From Xenoacremonium recifei (lineage: Eukaryota > Ascomycota > Sordariomycetes > Hypocreales > Nectriaceae), in assembly GCA_012184525.1 (NCBI GenBank), contig WOFQ01000016.1, forward strand, positions 248,001-312,000: 64,000 nt of DNA. Direction: 5' to 3'. This document shows positions 42,786-52,623 of this stretch, in pieces. Within the stretch, counting starts at the first letter, position 1, and each line of letters opens with the position of its first letter. A program made the translations under genes and the position numbers. Below the pieces are notes generated by a model. That model did not search any database and was not told where the DNA came from. It saw only the letters and a list, made by a program, of their open reading frames with translations.

Positions 42786-43042
42786 TCTCAATTTTTGTTT
42801 TAAGTAGCCTCTAGAGCCAACGGAGAAGGTCGATTGGCTGGTTGGACGGCAAACTCGGCAACTTATCCGAGTGTAAGCCAACTAGGAGATCAGCTACAAC
42901 TTCAAATGCAGGGGTTAAGATCATCCCGTGCAGTCTCTTCGAGGCTTAAAAACCACCATGCTACCTTCGCTCCTGATTCTAAGCTTTATGACAGCTCTTT
43001 CTCTTCTTTCTTGAGCAAACATACGTTGTTCTTGTCTAAACT

Positions 43043-44209
43043 ATGTCGGGCCCTTCGAATTTCGACCCCGAACGGGTCAACCTCACAGAATTTCAGTCCA
43101 TCACACAGCAGGGCTTGATTACTTGTTTCCTCACAACGGCGGGTAACCAATACGATGGCCCTATTGGCATCCGTATCGGGTCTATCTTTGTCATCGGTGT
43201 TGTCTCGACCGTCGTAACCTTCTTCCCGGTGATGGCAACTCGTATCCCGCGTCTCAAAATTCCACTCTATGTGTATCTCTTTGCAAGATACTTCGGCTCC
43301 GGTGTCATCATCGCCACTGCATTCGTGCATTTGCTGGATCCCGCATATTCAGAGATTGGACCGGCTTCCTGCGTCGGGATGACGGGTGGTTGGTCTACAT
43401 ACTCGTGGCCACCCGCGATCGCGCTCTCCGCCGCCATGATAACGTTTCTTCTGGATTTTGTCGCCGAATACTATGTCCAGAGTCGCTATGGACTGCCACA
43501 TAACGAAGCCGGGATAGAAGATACCATCACGACTTCTGGGATGGGCACGCATCAATACCTCCATTCAGGAGAAATGGACCATCATCCCGACGCCCGTGAG
43601 AATCCAGACGGTCGACGCGATGAGGAGTTGGCAACTAAGGGAAGACGGCGCGCCAGCTATGCAGACATAAAGGAACTAGAACACCTGGCCGGTGATTCTG
43701 ACGAGACCGAGCTCGCTTTCAAGACACAAATTGCCGCCTTTCTCATCCTCGAGTTCGGCGTCCTGTTTCACAGCGTCTTCATCGGGCTGAACCTGGGGGT
43801 TGCTGACACCTCTGACTTCGATACCTTGTTTCCGGTCTTAGTTTTCCACCAGTCTTTCGAGGGCCTAGGTATCGGAGCCAGACTCAGCGCGATTCCTTTT
43901 CCAGATCGGCTTCGCAGCATGCCTTGGATGTTATGTGCAGCCTATGGGTTAACAACGCCCATCGCGATTGCTATTGGACTCGGTTTACGGAGCACATATG
44001 ATAACTCGTCCTTCACAGCAAATCTCGTCAACGGACTGTTCGACTCTATCTCAGCAGGCATCCTAATTTATACTGGATTTGTGGAGATGATTGCTCGCGA
44101 CTTTCTCTTCAATCCTGATAGAACCAACGACAAGGTTCGGCTTGGCTTCATGGTTGTCTGTCTCTTTCTTGGTGCTGGAATCATGGCTCTCGTTGGCAAG
44201 TGGGCTTAG
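43043..44209 (+). CDS. ZIP-family zinc transporter (Zrt1/Zrt2, ZrfA/ZrfB-like)
   Basis: A single exon encodes 388 residues with about eight membrane spans. Diagnostic ZIP signatures are HSVFIGLNLGVAD in span 4 and HQSFEGLGIGARL in span 5, whose His, Asn and Glu residues coordinate zinc. ARYFGSGVIIATAFVHLLDPA is the usual span 2 segment. The loop between spans 3 and 4 (residues ~155-215) is long, polar and holds several His residues (HQYLHSGEMDHHPD), typical of the variable metal-binding loop. The short N terminus resembles the acid-type transporters ZrfA/ZrfB rather than the long alkaline ZrfC. It should import Zn2+ at the plasma membrane under zinc limitation, controlled by a ZafA/Zap1 orthologue through the CAAGGT words upstream. 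Confidence 0.95.
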   Translation: MSGPSNFDPERVNLTEFQSITQQGLITCFLTTAGNQYDGPIGIRIGSIFVIGVVSTVVTFFPVMATRIPRLKIPLYVYLFARYFGSGVIIATAFVHLLDPAYSEIGPASCVGMTGGWSTYSWPPAIALSAAMITFLLDFVAEYYVQSRYGLPHNEAGIEDTITTSGMGTHQYLHSGEMDHHPDARENPDGRRDEELATKGRRRASYADIKELEHLAGDSDETELAFKTQIAAFLILEFGVLFHSVFIGLNLGVADTSDFDTLFPVLVFHQSFEGLGIGARLSAIPFPDRLRSMPWMLCAAYGLTTPIAIAIGLGLRSTYDNSSFTANLVNGLFDSISAGILIYTGFVEMIARDFLFNPDRTNDKVRLGFMVVCLFLGAGIMALVGKWA

Positions 44210-45233
44210 AGACTGCTCACCAGGACGTTATGGCTGGTATTATGATCGGGAAAACTCAAATAGTCTGGCCTTGGTTAAGCTTGAAAAAGTAAATATTACT
44301 CTTCATTATATGTAATGATCGAGGTTTCCCGGTATGGTAGATCCTAGGTCTAAGGGTTTATGTCGTATAAAAATAGGCATGTGATTCTAAGAATTACTTG
44401 GTTACTAGTCACTATGTCACACGACGAGTAGGTAGGGTTCTCGGTCTTTGACAAAATCATCACTTCTGATCTATGCAGAGCTCAAGCCTTTGGAAGTATT
44501 ATTTCAGGAAGATCTCGGCTGGTATACTTATCTATGCAGCTGCAATTGTCTAGAGCCACTCTGTTCTACTCTTTGAGCGCGGCAAGTCGCCAATTATCGT
44601 AACAAATTTCAAACCCCGGAAGAGATGTTGATCTCCATCAAAATATGAAGAGGATGCTGGTTTAAAAAAAATGTTGCGTAAGTTGCCTTATCGTCGACAA
44701 CTGCACAGAACATCTAAAGGTCGCCGCGACAGCATAAATATCTTCCCAGGCGAGAAATGAGATTATGTTTTTTCTTGGGCATTGATGAAGCTCTATACTG
44801 GACGGCAAAGCTGATGCAATTCATGATTGTCCATCTTATGCTTTTGCTTGCCGCATTAGGCTGTTTCGGCGATGATAACTCCGTACCCCGCCCGAGTTTG
44901 TTCCCGGTGCGGGGCCGATCGCTATCACGCCTGAGATGACGGAGTACTCAACGCCGTCTTGCTCGGTAAGCAGAGCATGAAAGCTGCATTAGATAAATTC
45001 TGCTCGTCTTGCTAAGCTTCGGGAGTGACTCATTTCCCTAAATTTGAAATTGTTTTGGCCTGTGAAGTTGGAGATTGCTTGAGATATCTCCGTCTAACCC
45101 CCGTGCTGGTGGACCAAAGAGGTACATATAAGTTAGCAGCTCCCACTCGATGAGGTGATTGATTTCAGCCGCTATCACGACCGACTTCGCACTCCTCCCA
45201 ACTTGAAACTTGACTGAATTCATCACCGTCAAA
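44210..45233. promoter_or_regulatory. Intergenic upstream of the aldo-keto reductase
   Basis: This 1024-bp region contains an inverted-repeat cluster at 44879-44952: ACTCCGT and ACGGAGT words flank CCCCGC and GCGGGG words. The G-rich words match CreA (SYGGGG) sites. A 60-residue open frame at 44757-44939 looks like a hydrophobic leader but lacks any support. Nothing else seen. Confidence 0.45.
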
Positions 45234-46366
45234 ATGCCTCTCGTCGCCCAGAAAGCTACCAACCGCATCATCCTGGGTCTTATGACCTTTGGCCCTTCGG
45301 CGGAGGAGGGTGCCCGCATCACGGACATCAGCGTCTTCAAGCAGGCGCTCGACGTCTTCCAGGCGCGGGGTTACAACGAGGTCGACACGGCTCGCACCTA
45401 CATCAACGGCAAGCAAGAGGCCTTCACGCGAGAAGCCGGATGGAAGGAGCGTGGCCTCACGCTGGCCACCAAGGTCAAGTACCCTAGCCAGCCGGGCGAC
45501 AACACGGCGGACAAGGTGGTCGCGTCTGTTGAGGCGAGTCTCAAGGAGCTGGGCGCCGACTGTGTGGATGTAAGCAGTTCCACTTCACTTGGGTCTTCTG
45601 AGACTCCGAGTCGGATATCCGATCAGATGAGCTAACGCAGACACAGCTCCTGTACCTGCACCGTCCAGACCGTGCCGTGCCCTTTGCCGAGACGCTTGAG
45701 GCTATGGACAAGCTGCACAAGGCCGGCAAGTTCGTGCGCTTCGGCATCAGCAACTTCACGGCCTTCGAGGTGGCCGAGGTGGTGATGACGTGCAAGTACA
45801 ACGGCTGGGTGCGGCCAACGGTGTTCCAGGGCATGTACAACGCCATCACCCGCAGCATCGAGCCGGAGCTGTTCGTCGCCTGCCGACGCTACGGGCTGGA
45901 CATTGTTGTCTACAACCCGCTCGCCGGAGGGCTCTTCTCGGGCAAGATCAAGAGCAAGGACATGGTCCCCGAATCAGGACGCTTCTCCAACGTCAACGCC
46001 ACCCAGGGCGGCAGCTACCGCGACCGGTACTTCCGCGAGAGCACGTTCAAGGCGCTGCAGCTGGTCGAGGCGGCGGTGGACAAGGCCGGGCTGACCATGA
46101 TTGAGACGGCGCTGCGATGGATGGTGCACCACTCGGCGCTCAAGATCACCGACGGCAACGATGGCATCCTGATTGGCGTGTCGAGCGTCGCGCAGCTGGA
46201 GGACAACCTCAACAACCTGGAGAAGGGCCCGTTGCCGGAGGAGGTGGTGAAGGCGCTGGACGAGGCTTGGCTGGTGTCCAAGGCAGACACGACCAACTAC
46301 TGGCACGGTAACGCTGAGTACGCGTACAACACGCAAGAGGCGCTGTTTGGGGCTGGGGCAAAATAG
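45234..46366 (+). CDS. Aldo-keto reductase, AKR7 (aflatoxin-aldehyde-reductase-like) type
   Basis: Two exons (45234-45569 and 45647-46366) encode 351 residues. The second of two in-frame acceptors (45640 or 45646) was chosen because it gives CVDLLYLHRPD without insertion. The (beta/alpha)8 reductase tetrad is visible: Asp in NEVDTARTY, Tyr in ARTYINGKQE, Lys in TLATKVKYP and His in LLYLHRPDR. The C-terminal NADPH-binding part reads GILIGVSSVAQLEDNL. It reduces aldehydes or ketones to alcohols with NADPH in the cytosol; the AKR7 group favours dialdehydes and succinic semialdehyde. The frame is strongly GC-rich. Start at 45234 (AAAATGCC) was preferred over upstream non-ATG codons. Confidence 0.94.
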
Positions 46367-46968
46367 GAGAATAATCAGGCTGTCTGAGAGGCTGTAAAGC
46401 AAGGCAGAACCCGTATTGCTGAACTCAGGTGCCTCATGTGAGCTTGCTGATGAGAGAGGATGACTGAGCAGCCTGACCCCAGAGTCCCAGCTGACCGGGC
46501 CATGCTGGAGAAGCGACAGGAGCCTGGCGTTGAATCCTGAGGCAGCTCCTTCGCCGTCCCACCCCCACGCCCGTGCTGCAGCAGCACCGCCTGAAGACCC
46601 TGTATCCTGTACCCGGTACAGCGCCGTAGCCACTCACCAGCGCCGCATTTAATGTCACAGCGACCCCCAGACCCACCCGATCCAGCGCCATCCCCACTGA
46701 AGCCGATCCCCTGAAGCCCCTGTAGCGTCGCTGGTCCCCTGTCCGCCCGCGTCCACGACCAGTCACAGGGCAGCGACTCCCACGAGAGCAACCGCATCTG
46801 GACACTCAACCTGAACGACGATACGAATCGGGCTTGAACAAGACACGGTGAAAGGCGTCATTGTCAGCCAACGGACCCTGAGGCACCCAATCGCTCCTGA
46901 TATCTATCGGACGCATCCTCCCCCCCGTCCGCCCGGATCTCTCCCCCCACGCGGCTCTGACCGTCTGT
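46367..46968. other. Intergenic between the aldo-keto reductase and DMT transporter genes
   Basis: This 602-bp GC-rich stretch has long open frames on the minus strand (46375-46809), but their composition (many Arg, Ser, Gly) is that of GC-rich shadow frames. It serves as 3' flank and promoter. Confidence 0.55.
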
Positions 46969-48663
46969 ATGCCTCGGAAAGGCCAGCAAGTCCACCTCCT
47001 CCGCGACCACAACCATCGCCAGAAGCGCGAAGCCTCATGCTCCGAGCATCAGCAGCACCCGTCCGCCCCCGACAGACCAAGCAGTGTTGGCGCGCCAGCC
47101 CCCAGCGCCAGGCCTGCGAGCGCCGCTTCCGCTCCTGAGGCCGTCGAGCTGCAGGACATGCTCCCGACCGACGACTCCGACCCCGACCCCGAGTCCGATC
47201 CCGACGCGAAGATGCAGCACGAGTCTGACGTCCGCCGTCCGGCCTTCCACCGGCCGACTGACGGGCGGTCTGGCACGCCGCTGCTCTACAAGCCCGATGG
47301 CGACGGCGACGAAGAGCGTGGCCGTGTGCAGCACAATCACTCGTACTCGCACTCGGTCGAGAACGCCAACACTGCTGTCCGAAGCCGTACCAGCAGCCCT
47401 CACCACCACCACCACCATTCCGAGATGACCGAACGCCCGCGCCTCAGCCGCCGCTCGACGATGCGAAGCCGTAGCCCCCGCGAGGCCGCCGCCGCCGCAG
47501 CCCGCCGCAAGTACACCTTCGCCGCTTTCTTCCTCGCCATCAGCTTGGTGTCCTTCTGCGTGCAGACAGAGCTGAGCGCGTACATCCAGCACGATCTCGG
47601 CTGGGACAAGGCCTACTGCATGATGTACTTCACGCACGGGAGCTGGGTCGTGCTGTGGCCCGTCCAGTTGGCTATCCTGCGGTTACAGAAGCGCGATCTG
47701 CCGTGGGAGGTGTTCTGGAAGCGTCACAAGTCGATGCTGCGGGAGACGGCTATCATGGTTGAGACGCAGTCGCTCGACATCATGCGCGCGTCGCATCACC
47801 GCCTTACGAACCCGATACGATACCTCATCCGCTTCACCGCCATCATCACCTGCTCGTTGACTGTGGCAGGCTTGAGTTGGTACATCGCCGTGAGCCTGAC
47901 CACGCCGTCAGACCTTACGGCTATATATAACTGTTCGGCCTTCTTCGCCTATGTCTTTTCGGTACCGCTACTCCGCGAGCCGCTGCGCATCGATAAGATT
48001 GTCGCCGTGCTCATCGCCATCGCGGGTGTGCTCGTCGTCGCCTATGGGGACTCCAAGGAGGGCGAGGCTGTGGTCGACGCGAAGAGCCGCTTTGCTGGCA
48101 ACCTGGTCATCGGGATCGGCTCGATCCTGTACGGGCTGTACGAGGTGCTGTATAAACGCTATGCCTGCCCACCCGATGGAGTATCTCCCGTGCGCGGCAT
48201 GGTCTTCGCCAATACGTTCGGCTCCTGCATCGGGCTTTTCACTTTGACGGTGCTCTGGATCCCGCTGCCGTTGCTGCACCTGACCGGTCTCGAGCGCTTC
48301 GAGCTGCCCGCCGCAGGCACGTGCTGGTTGATCCTACTGGCGGTGCTGTGCAATGCCACGTTTAGCGGCTCGTTCCTCGTGCTCATCTCGCTGACCTCGC
48401 CTGTATTGTCATCAGTCGCGGCGCTGCTGACCATCTTCATCGTCGCTGTTGCCGACTGGGTCATCACCGGCGAGCCCCTGAGCTTCGCTGCTATCTTGGG
48501 CGGTACGATGATCATCGTGGCATTCCTGGGTCTGAGTCTGAGCACATACCGCGAGATGAAGGAGCACGAGGCGCAACAGCTGGCCGCGGACTTTTCCGAT
48601 AGCGACAAGGACTCAGCAGAAGAGGGTCTGATCTCGTCGTCAGACGGTGATGATTCCGACTAA
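46969..48663 (+). CDS. DMT-superfamily (EamA/SLC35F-like) membrane transporter
   Basis: A single exon encodes 564 residues. The first ~180 residues are polar and low complexity, with Asp/Pro, His-rich (SPHHHHHHSE) and Arg/Ser stretches. About ten membrane spans follow, from FAAFFLAISLVSFCVQTELSAYI to FAAILGGTMIIVAFLGLSL. The pattern YNCSAFFAYVFSVPLLREPLRIDKIVAVLIAIAGVLVV and the repeated second half with LTSPVLSSVAALLTIF are typical of fungal DMT proteins related to yeast vacuolar YML018C/THI74-type. The acidic, Ser-rich tail (DFSDSDKDSAEEG) is a likely phosphorylation region. Substrate unknown. The cytosolic N terminus start could be at a later Met, since the first residues are poorly conserved in composition. 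Confidence 0.87.
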   Translation: MPRKGQQVHLLRDHNHRQKREASCSEHQQHPSAPDRPSSVGAPAPSARPASAASAPEAVELQDMLPTDDSDPDPESDPDAKMQHESDVRRPAFHRPTDGRSGTPLLYKPDGDGDEERGRVQHNHSYSHSVENANTAVRSRTSSPHHHHHHSEMTERPRLSRRSTMRSRSPREAAAAAARRKYTFAAFFLAISLVSFCVQTELSAYIQHDLGWDKAYCMMYFTHGSWVVLWPVQLAILRLQKRDLPWEVFWKRHKSMLRETAIMVETQSLDIMRASHHRLTNPIRYLIRFTAIITCSLTVAGLSWYIAVSLTTPSDLTAIYNCSAFFAYVFSVPLLREPLRIDKIVAVLIAIAGVLVVAYGDSKEGEAVVDAKSRFAGNLVIGIGSILYGLYEVLYKRYACPPDGVSPVRGMVFANTFGSCIGLFTLTVLWIPLPLLHLTGLERFELPAAGTCWLILLAVLCNATFSGSFLVLISLTSPVLSSVAALLTIFIVAVADWVITGEPLSFAAILGGTMIIVAFLGLSLSTYREMKEHEAQQLAADFSDSDKDSAEEGLISSSDGDDSD

Positions 48664-49185
48664 ACTTTGCGATTTATACATGGACATCATTTAGAACTTT
48701 TCATTTCCTATCTTTGTCATATTACCTGGGTTTACAGGAGGGCTACCCGGTGTTGCATCACGGTTGCTTTGGTTTGGTGTCCTAGGCTATGTATCATGTC
48801 ATTTGCGGACGGGGATTTAGGGTATACACCATGGGTCTCGTGACAGTTACAGTTTGTGCATCTACGGTCGGAATCTATTTGGCAGATAGTAGCCATTTTA
48901 CAGATCTGTTCATGGGTGGTGGTGAGAATGGGATATGGAGCAAACCTTGTCAATACGAGATTTGCCCCTCTCAATAGAACACCAGTAACCCCTTCCTCTT
49001 GCGTATCATAGCTAGTTGGCCCGCAGTGAAATGTACGTAACCTATGTGAAGACAACCTTGCGGAAAGTTGAGCTTCGTTTCCGAATGCCCTTGTCACATT
49101 TATGTCTCCCTACACGCACTCGACTGTTCTGTGGGAGAAAGCACTTCATATACTCATTACTATCATTTCTATCATAAGACCTCGA
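48664..49185. other. Intergenic: convergent 3' flanks
   Basis: This 522-bp stretch lies between the DMT and F-box-like genes. Short frames on both strands are unsupported. Confidence 0.6.
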
Positions 49186-50496
49186 TTACCGACGGCGGAT
49201 GAAATTCTGATTGTCGTTCAAAGGGCACGTCCATTCAAACCCCCATTGCCCAGTTTGTGCCAGTAAGGCAGGGAATCTATCGGCAACCTTGGAATCGAGT
49301 AAAGTTATCAACGACAGCTCCCGTCGAAACTCTGGTTGGATGTAAAATCGTATACATCCTGCCGTCTGTAGAGCATATTCCCTAATAGCGCCTCTCCAAT
49401 ACCTTCTGCTCTCAAAAGGTTCACAATAATCGGGGTAATTATCACTGTCAGGCATGAACTTGAGGGTCACATGCGCGAGCGATTCGAGATATCTGAGGAA
49501 CACGATATTGAGCCTGTCCATCGTAGCGAAAGGCCCAATATAGGCAAGGGACCTGATGCTGAATAAAGGACAATCCTCGTTCCTATCGGCGCGCAGAGCA
49601 CCGAGCAAGAAATCGTTCGACCTTGGTGTGGCGTGGGGAAGATCAAACCCGGGGATCGGCTGGTCCTTAAGGAGCTGGAAGCCTTCGTTAATGAGAAGCG
49701 AGTCCCAAGGTCGCACGCCGAAAAGAAACCCGTTGGAAGCAGGATCAGGTTTATGCCTGAGGCCGTTAGAGCGATCTTCCCGAGACACCGACAAGACGTG
49801 CAGCCGAGTCGCTAGGTCGTTAAGTGCCGGACGAACAGCGAGACAGAATAGCATGTTATGGATGTCCGGCGGCGCGACGATGGTCAAGCGCAATGGCTCG
49901 ACGCTCGAGAAGAGGGAGCGCCAGAACATGACATAGTGTGGTCGTAGTTCGGATGGTTGCGGCATGCGAGGCTGAGGTCCATCGTATAAAGTAGCCCAGT
50001 TGTCTTTGGCCATAGCCTCGGGGAGCAAGCCCCAGTACTGCCCATCCCGATATCTTAAGCCGTGACTCTCGGCAGGAGGATCGATTATCAAGGTGATCGA
50101 TTCCACGGATTCGGCATAATTATTGCGGCGCAGGAAAGTCACCAACTCGAGTTCGTCCGAGATATCTTCCTGGCCTTCTCTGGGTGTCGGAATATAGTAT
50201 CGGTCGAATTTCCATGACACATGCTTGAAGAGATGGCGGATAGCGCATCGTCTCCAGCTGCGGGAGACCAGTGAGGCATTCTTGAGAGGAGTCTGCGGAT
50301 TTCGGAAGAATGCGGTAGGGTCTCGTGTCAGATTCTCGGCGACGGGCGAGTCAGACTTCAGATAGCCCAGTATCTGCAGCAGGACCTCGTCGGGGAAATA
50401 GGTCGGAGTCTTGGGCTCCGCCATCTTGTAGGAGTTGTGGGATTCTTCGATGAACAACTTGGACAAGCTCGAATGAGTTCTCTGACTGCTTTCCAA
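49186..50496 (-). CDS. F-box-like domain protein
   Basis: A single exon encodes up to 436 residues; an alternative start at 50424 (MAEPKTPTYFPDEVLL) would give 412. The segment YFPDEVLLQILGYLKSD followed ~40 residues later by LKNASLVSRSWRRCAIRHLFKHV matches the fungal F-box-like pattern (LPxEILxxI ... L..VSR.WR..A...LF). The C-terminal part is a long region without recognisable leucine-rich or WD repeats, as in many fungal F-box proteins with an uncharacterised substrate-binding half. It would recruit a target to an SCF ubiquitin ligase through Skp1. Target unknown. It is divergent from the MetE-like gene. Confidence 0.82.
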   Translation of the reverse strand: MESSQRTHSSLSKLFIEESHNSYKMAEPKTPTYFPDEVLLQILGYLKSDSPVAENLTRDPTAFFRNPQTPLKNASLVSRSWRRCAIRHLFKHVSWKFDRYYIPTPREGQEDISDELELVTFLRRNNYAESVESITLIIDPPAESHGLRYRDGQYWGLLPEAMAKDNWATLYDGPQPRMPQPSELRPHYVMFWRSLFSSVEPLRLTIVAPPDIHNMLFCLAVRPALNDLATRLHVLSVSREDRSNGLRHKPDPASNGFLFGVRPWDSLLINEGFQLLKDQPIPGFDLPHATPRSNDFLLGALRADRNEDCPLFSIRSLAYIGPFATMDRLNIVFLRYLESLAHVTLKFMPDSDNYPDYCEPFESRRYWRGAIREYALQTAGCIRFYIQPEFRRELSLITLLDSKVADRFPALLAQTGQWGFEWTCPLNDNQNFIRRR

Positions 50497-51040
50497 AACT
50501 ATTTGGGAGATTGTTAAGGACAGAGTTGCTGCCCTACGATGCCTGAGCTGAGGCGAAGGTCAGCTACTCCGCACCTCATATGCATTTAAATGGTGTGGCT
50601 GAGCGGCATACAAGCCCTGCCAATGTGATTGGAGCAGAAGATTTTGCACATTTCCAACCAACCCGCCATGGTTGAACCGAGACACTCGTAGTTTCTCCTG
50701 CAACTCGAAGCCATGAACCTGATGCCGTGAATGAAAACTGCCGAAGCGCAATATGGGGCCAGTTCGGGTATTTAAGTCGTAATGGATGGGTCATAAGCCC
50801 AGACCCCATCAGTAGCTGGCGAATCTCGTGAGTTGCAGTCGATTTGATCGACTTGTCAGCTCTTACCAAGAGGCGGGGAAAGCGGAGGCACGGAGAATCT
50901 TGTCCCTAGGAATGTAGTTAACAACGAGCGATCAGTAAGTATATAAAGGCGAAAGAACCCAGTGTCGAATAAAAAGATGGAGTGAGTGAGTGTACCAACC
51001 AAATTCCGCCAGCCCCAATATACGTCTAAGTCAGTACAGA
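50497..51040. promoter_or_regulatory. Divergent promoter of the F-box-like and MetE-like genes
   Basis: This 544-bp region separates two divergent starts. Small frames on the minus strand are unsupported. No specific site recognised. Confidence 0.45.
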
Positions 51041-52356
51041 ATGTCAAACCAGAACCATCAGCGACCACCTTTCAGAGCAGAGCACATCGGCTCGCTGCTC
51101 CGACCAAAGGCTCTAACGGAGAAGCGCATCGCCCTCGATGGGAAGAAAGCGCTTGAGATTGCTCAAGACCATGAGCTTCTCAAGCTCGAGGATGACGCCG
51201 TGAAGGACATTCTGAAGCTGCAAGTTGATCTCGGATTCCATGCTGTGACCGACGGCGAATACCGTCGCCATCAGTTTTGGGGAACTTTCTTTCCAGGCCT
51301 CAATGGCTTTGACGAGATTTCCAATCCCGGCTGGGACATGTTTCGTCAATACGTACCCGATGTCGCTGCGTTCAGTTAGTAACAGTCGAAACTGGTAGCC
51401 TCTTCTCCTGTACTAACCTTCAATAGTGACGGACGATCACAAACCAGGTGAAACCATTGTTTGCGTGGGCAAGATTGAGCACAATGGAAGCCAGTATCTC
51501 CATGAGTGGAATTTCACCAAAAACCATCTCCCGGCCGAGCTTGTCAAAGAAGCCAAATTGACGCTTCCTGCTCCTGAGTGGTACCACTTGAGGTACAAGC
51601 AGGGAATGGCATACCCGAAGGATGTATATGCCAATGATGACGAGTACTTCGCCGACATCGCAAAGGCTTACCGAGCCGAGCTCGAGATCTTGTACCAGGC
51701 TGGTGTTCGAAACGTCACTATCGATGACCCGAATCTTGCTTGTAAGTATTGAGCATCCCACGTAACTTTTTCTCTTTCGTCTGACATTGGCAGATTTCTG
51801 CTCCGAGAAAATGTTGGAGGGCTTGAAGCAGGATGGTATTTCTGCAGACGAACTCCTGGGGTCATATATCAAGCTGTACAACGATTGTCTTCGTGATCGC
51901 CCGTCCGACATGCATGTCGGCCTGCACCTGTGCCGAGGCAACTTCGCCTACTCGAAGCACTTCAGCGAAGGAGGATACGACCACATCGCCACGAAGCTTT
52001 TCAACGAGATCAACGTTGACACCTACTTCCTCGAGTATGACACCGAGAGAGCTGGAGGATTTGAGCCATTGCGAGAGCTTCCTGCTCACAAGAATGTCGT
52101 TCTGGGCGTGGTCACCAGCAAATTCCCGGAGCTCGAGAAGTTGGACGACCTAAAGGCAAGGGTCTTCCAGGCCGCTGACTTTATCGCGACTGGTGCTAAG
52201 CAGACGCGGGAGGAGGCGCTGCAGCGAATTGGTGTCAGTCCGCAGTGTGGATTCGCCAGTCACCATCTTGGGAACTCGGTGACTCGCGAGGATATGGTGA
52301 ACAAATTGAAGTTGGTGCGGGAGTTGGCTGACAGTATCTGGCCGGGTCAGCCCTAG
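51041..52356 (+). CDS. MetE C-terminal-like (cobalamin-independent methionine synthase/UROD superfamily) protein
   Basis: Three exons (51041-51374, 51427-51741, 51794-52356) encode 403 residues. RAEHIGSLLRP at the N terminus, LGFHAVTDGEYRRHQFW, VTIDDPNLAYFCS (formed across intron 2), GLHLCRGNF (His-x-Cys zinc-ligand pair), FLEYDTERAGGFEPL (Glu) and the late QCGFAS Cys match the zinc-dependent catalytic half of MetE. The folate-binding N-terminal half of true MetE (~750 residues) is absent. Such short homologues may transfer methyl groups from other donors (as S-methylmethionine or methylamine-type compounds) or act as lyases on thioethers. Cytosolic. Introns are 52 nt each with GTTAGT and GTAAGT donors. 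Confidence 0.92.
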
Positions 52357-52623
52357 GGTCAAGAGAATTGAACGAATGGCACAAAGATCTGGATACTCGA
52401 CTGTCAAAAAACCCGGGCACGAAGGCTTGCGAGTAAATTTTTGCTCATATTGAGTTTGAATGATAATTCTCTAAGGATTGTCCCATTAAAACCCCATATC
52501 TAAGATGGTTCATCGTGAAGTTTTCCAAACGCCTGCCCATGCAAAATTTAGGACCCAAATCAGGAATCCATAACCAAATCAACATCTGCTTTCCATCTCA
52601 CTCGTAACTCATAACGTGGTCAT

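Larger units (their letters stand above)
42209..43042. promoter_or_regulatory. Divergent promoter of the cysteine-rich peptide and ZIP transporter
   Basis: This 834-bp region carries three exact CAAGGT words (one on the minus strand) plus a near-palindromic AGCTTGAAGGT, all resembling ZafA/Zap1 zinc-response motifs. About 0.4 CAAGGT words are expected by chance over both strands at equal base frequencies. Confidence 0.5.

Noticed and set aside
44757..44939. 60-residue frame with a hydrophobic, signal-peptide-like start
   Set aside because: No cysteine pattern, no splice continuation or TATA box that I can support, and the C-terminal half is random-looking.
47035..47637. 200-residue minus-strand frame over the DMT transporter N terminus
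   Set aside because: It is the antisense of a GC-rich real exon, giving Arg/Gly/Val-rich shadow protein.
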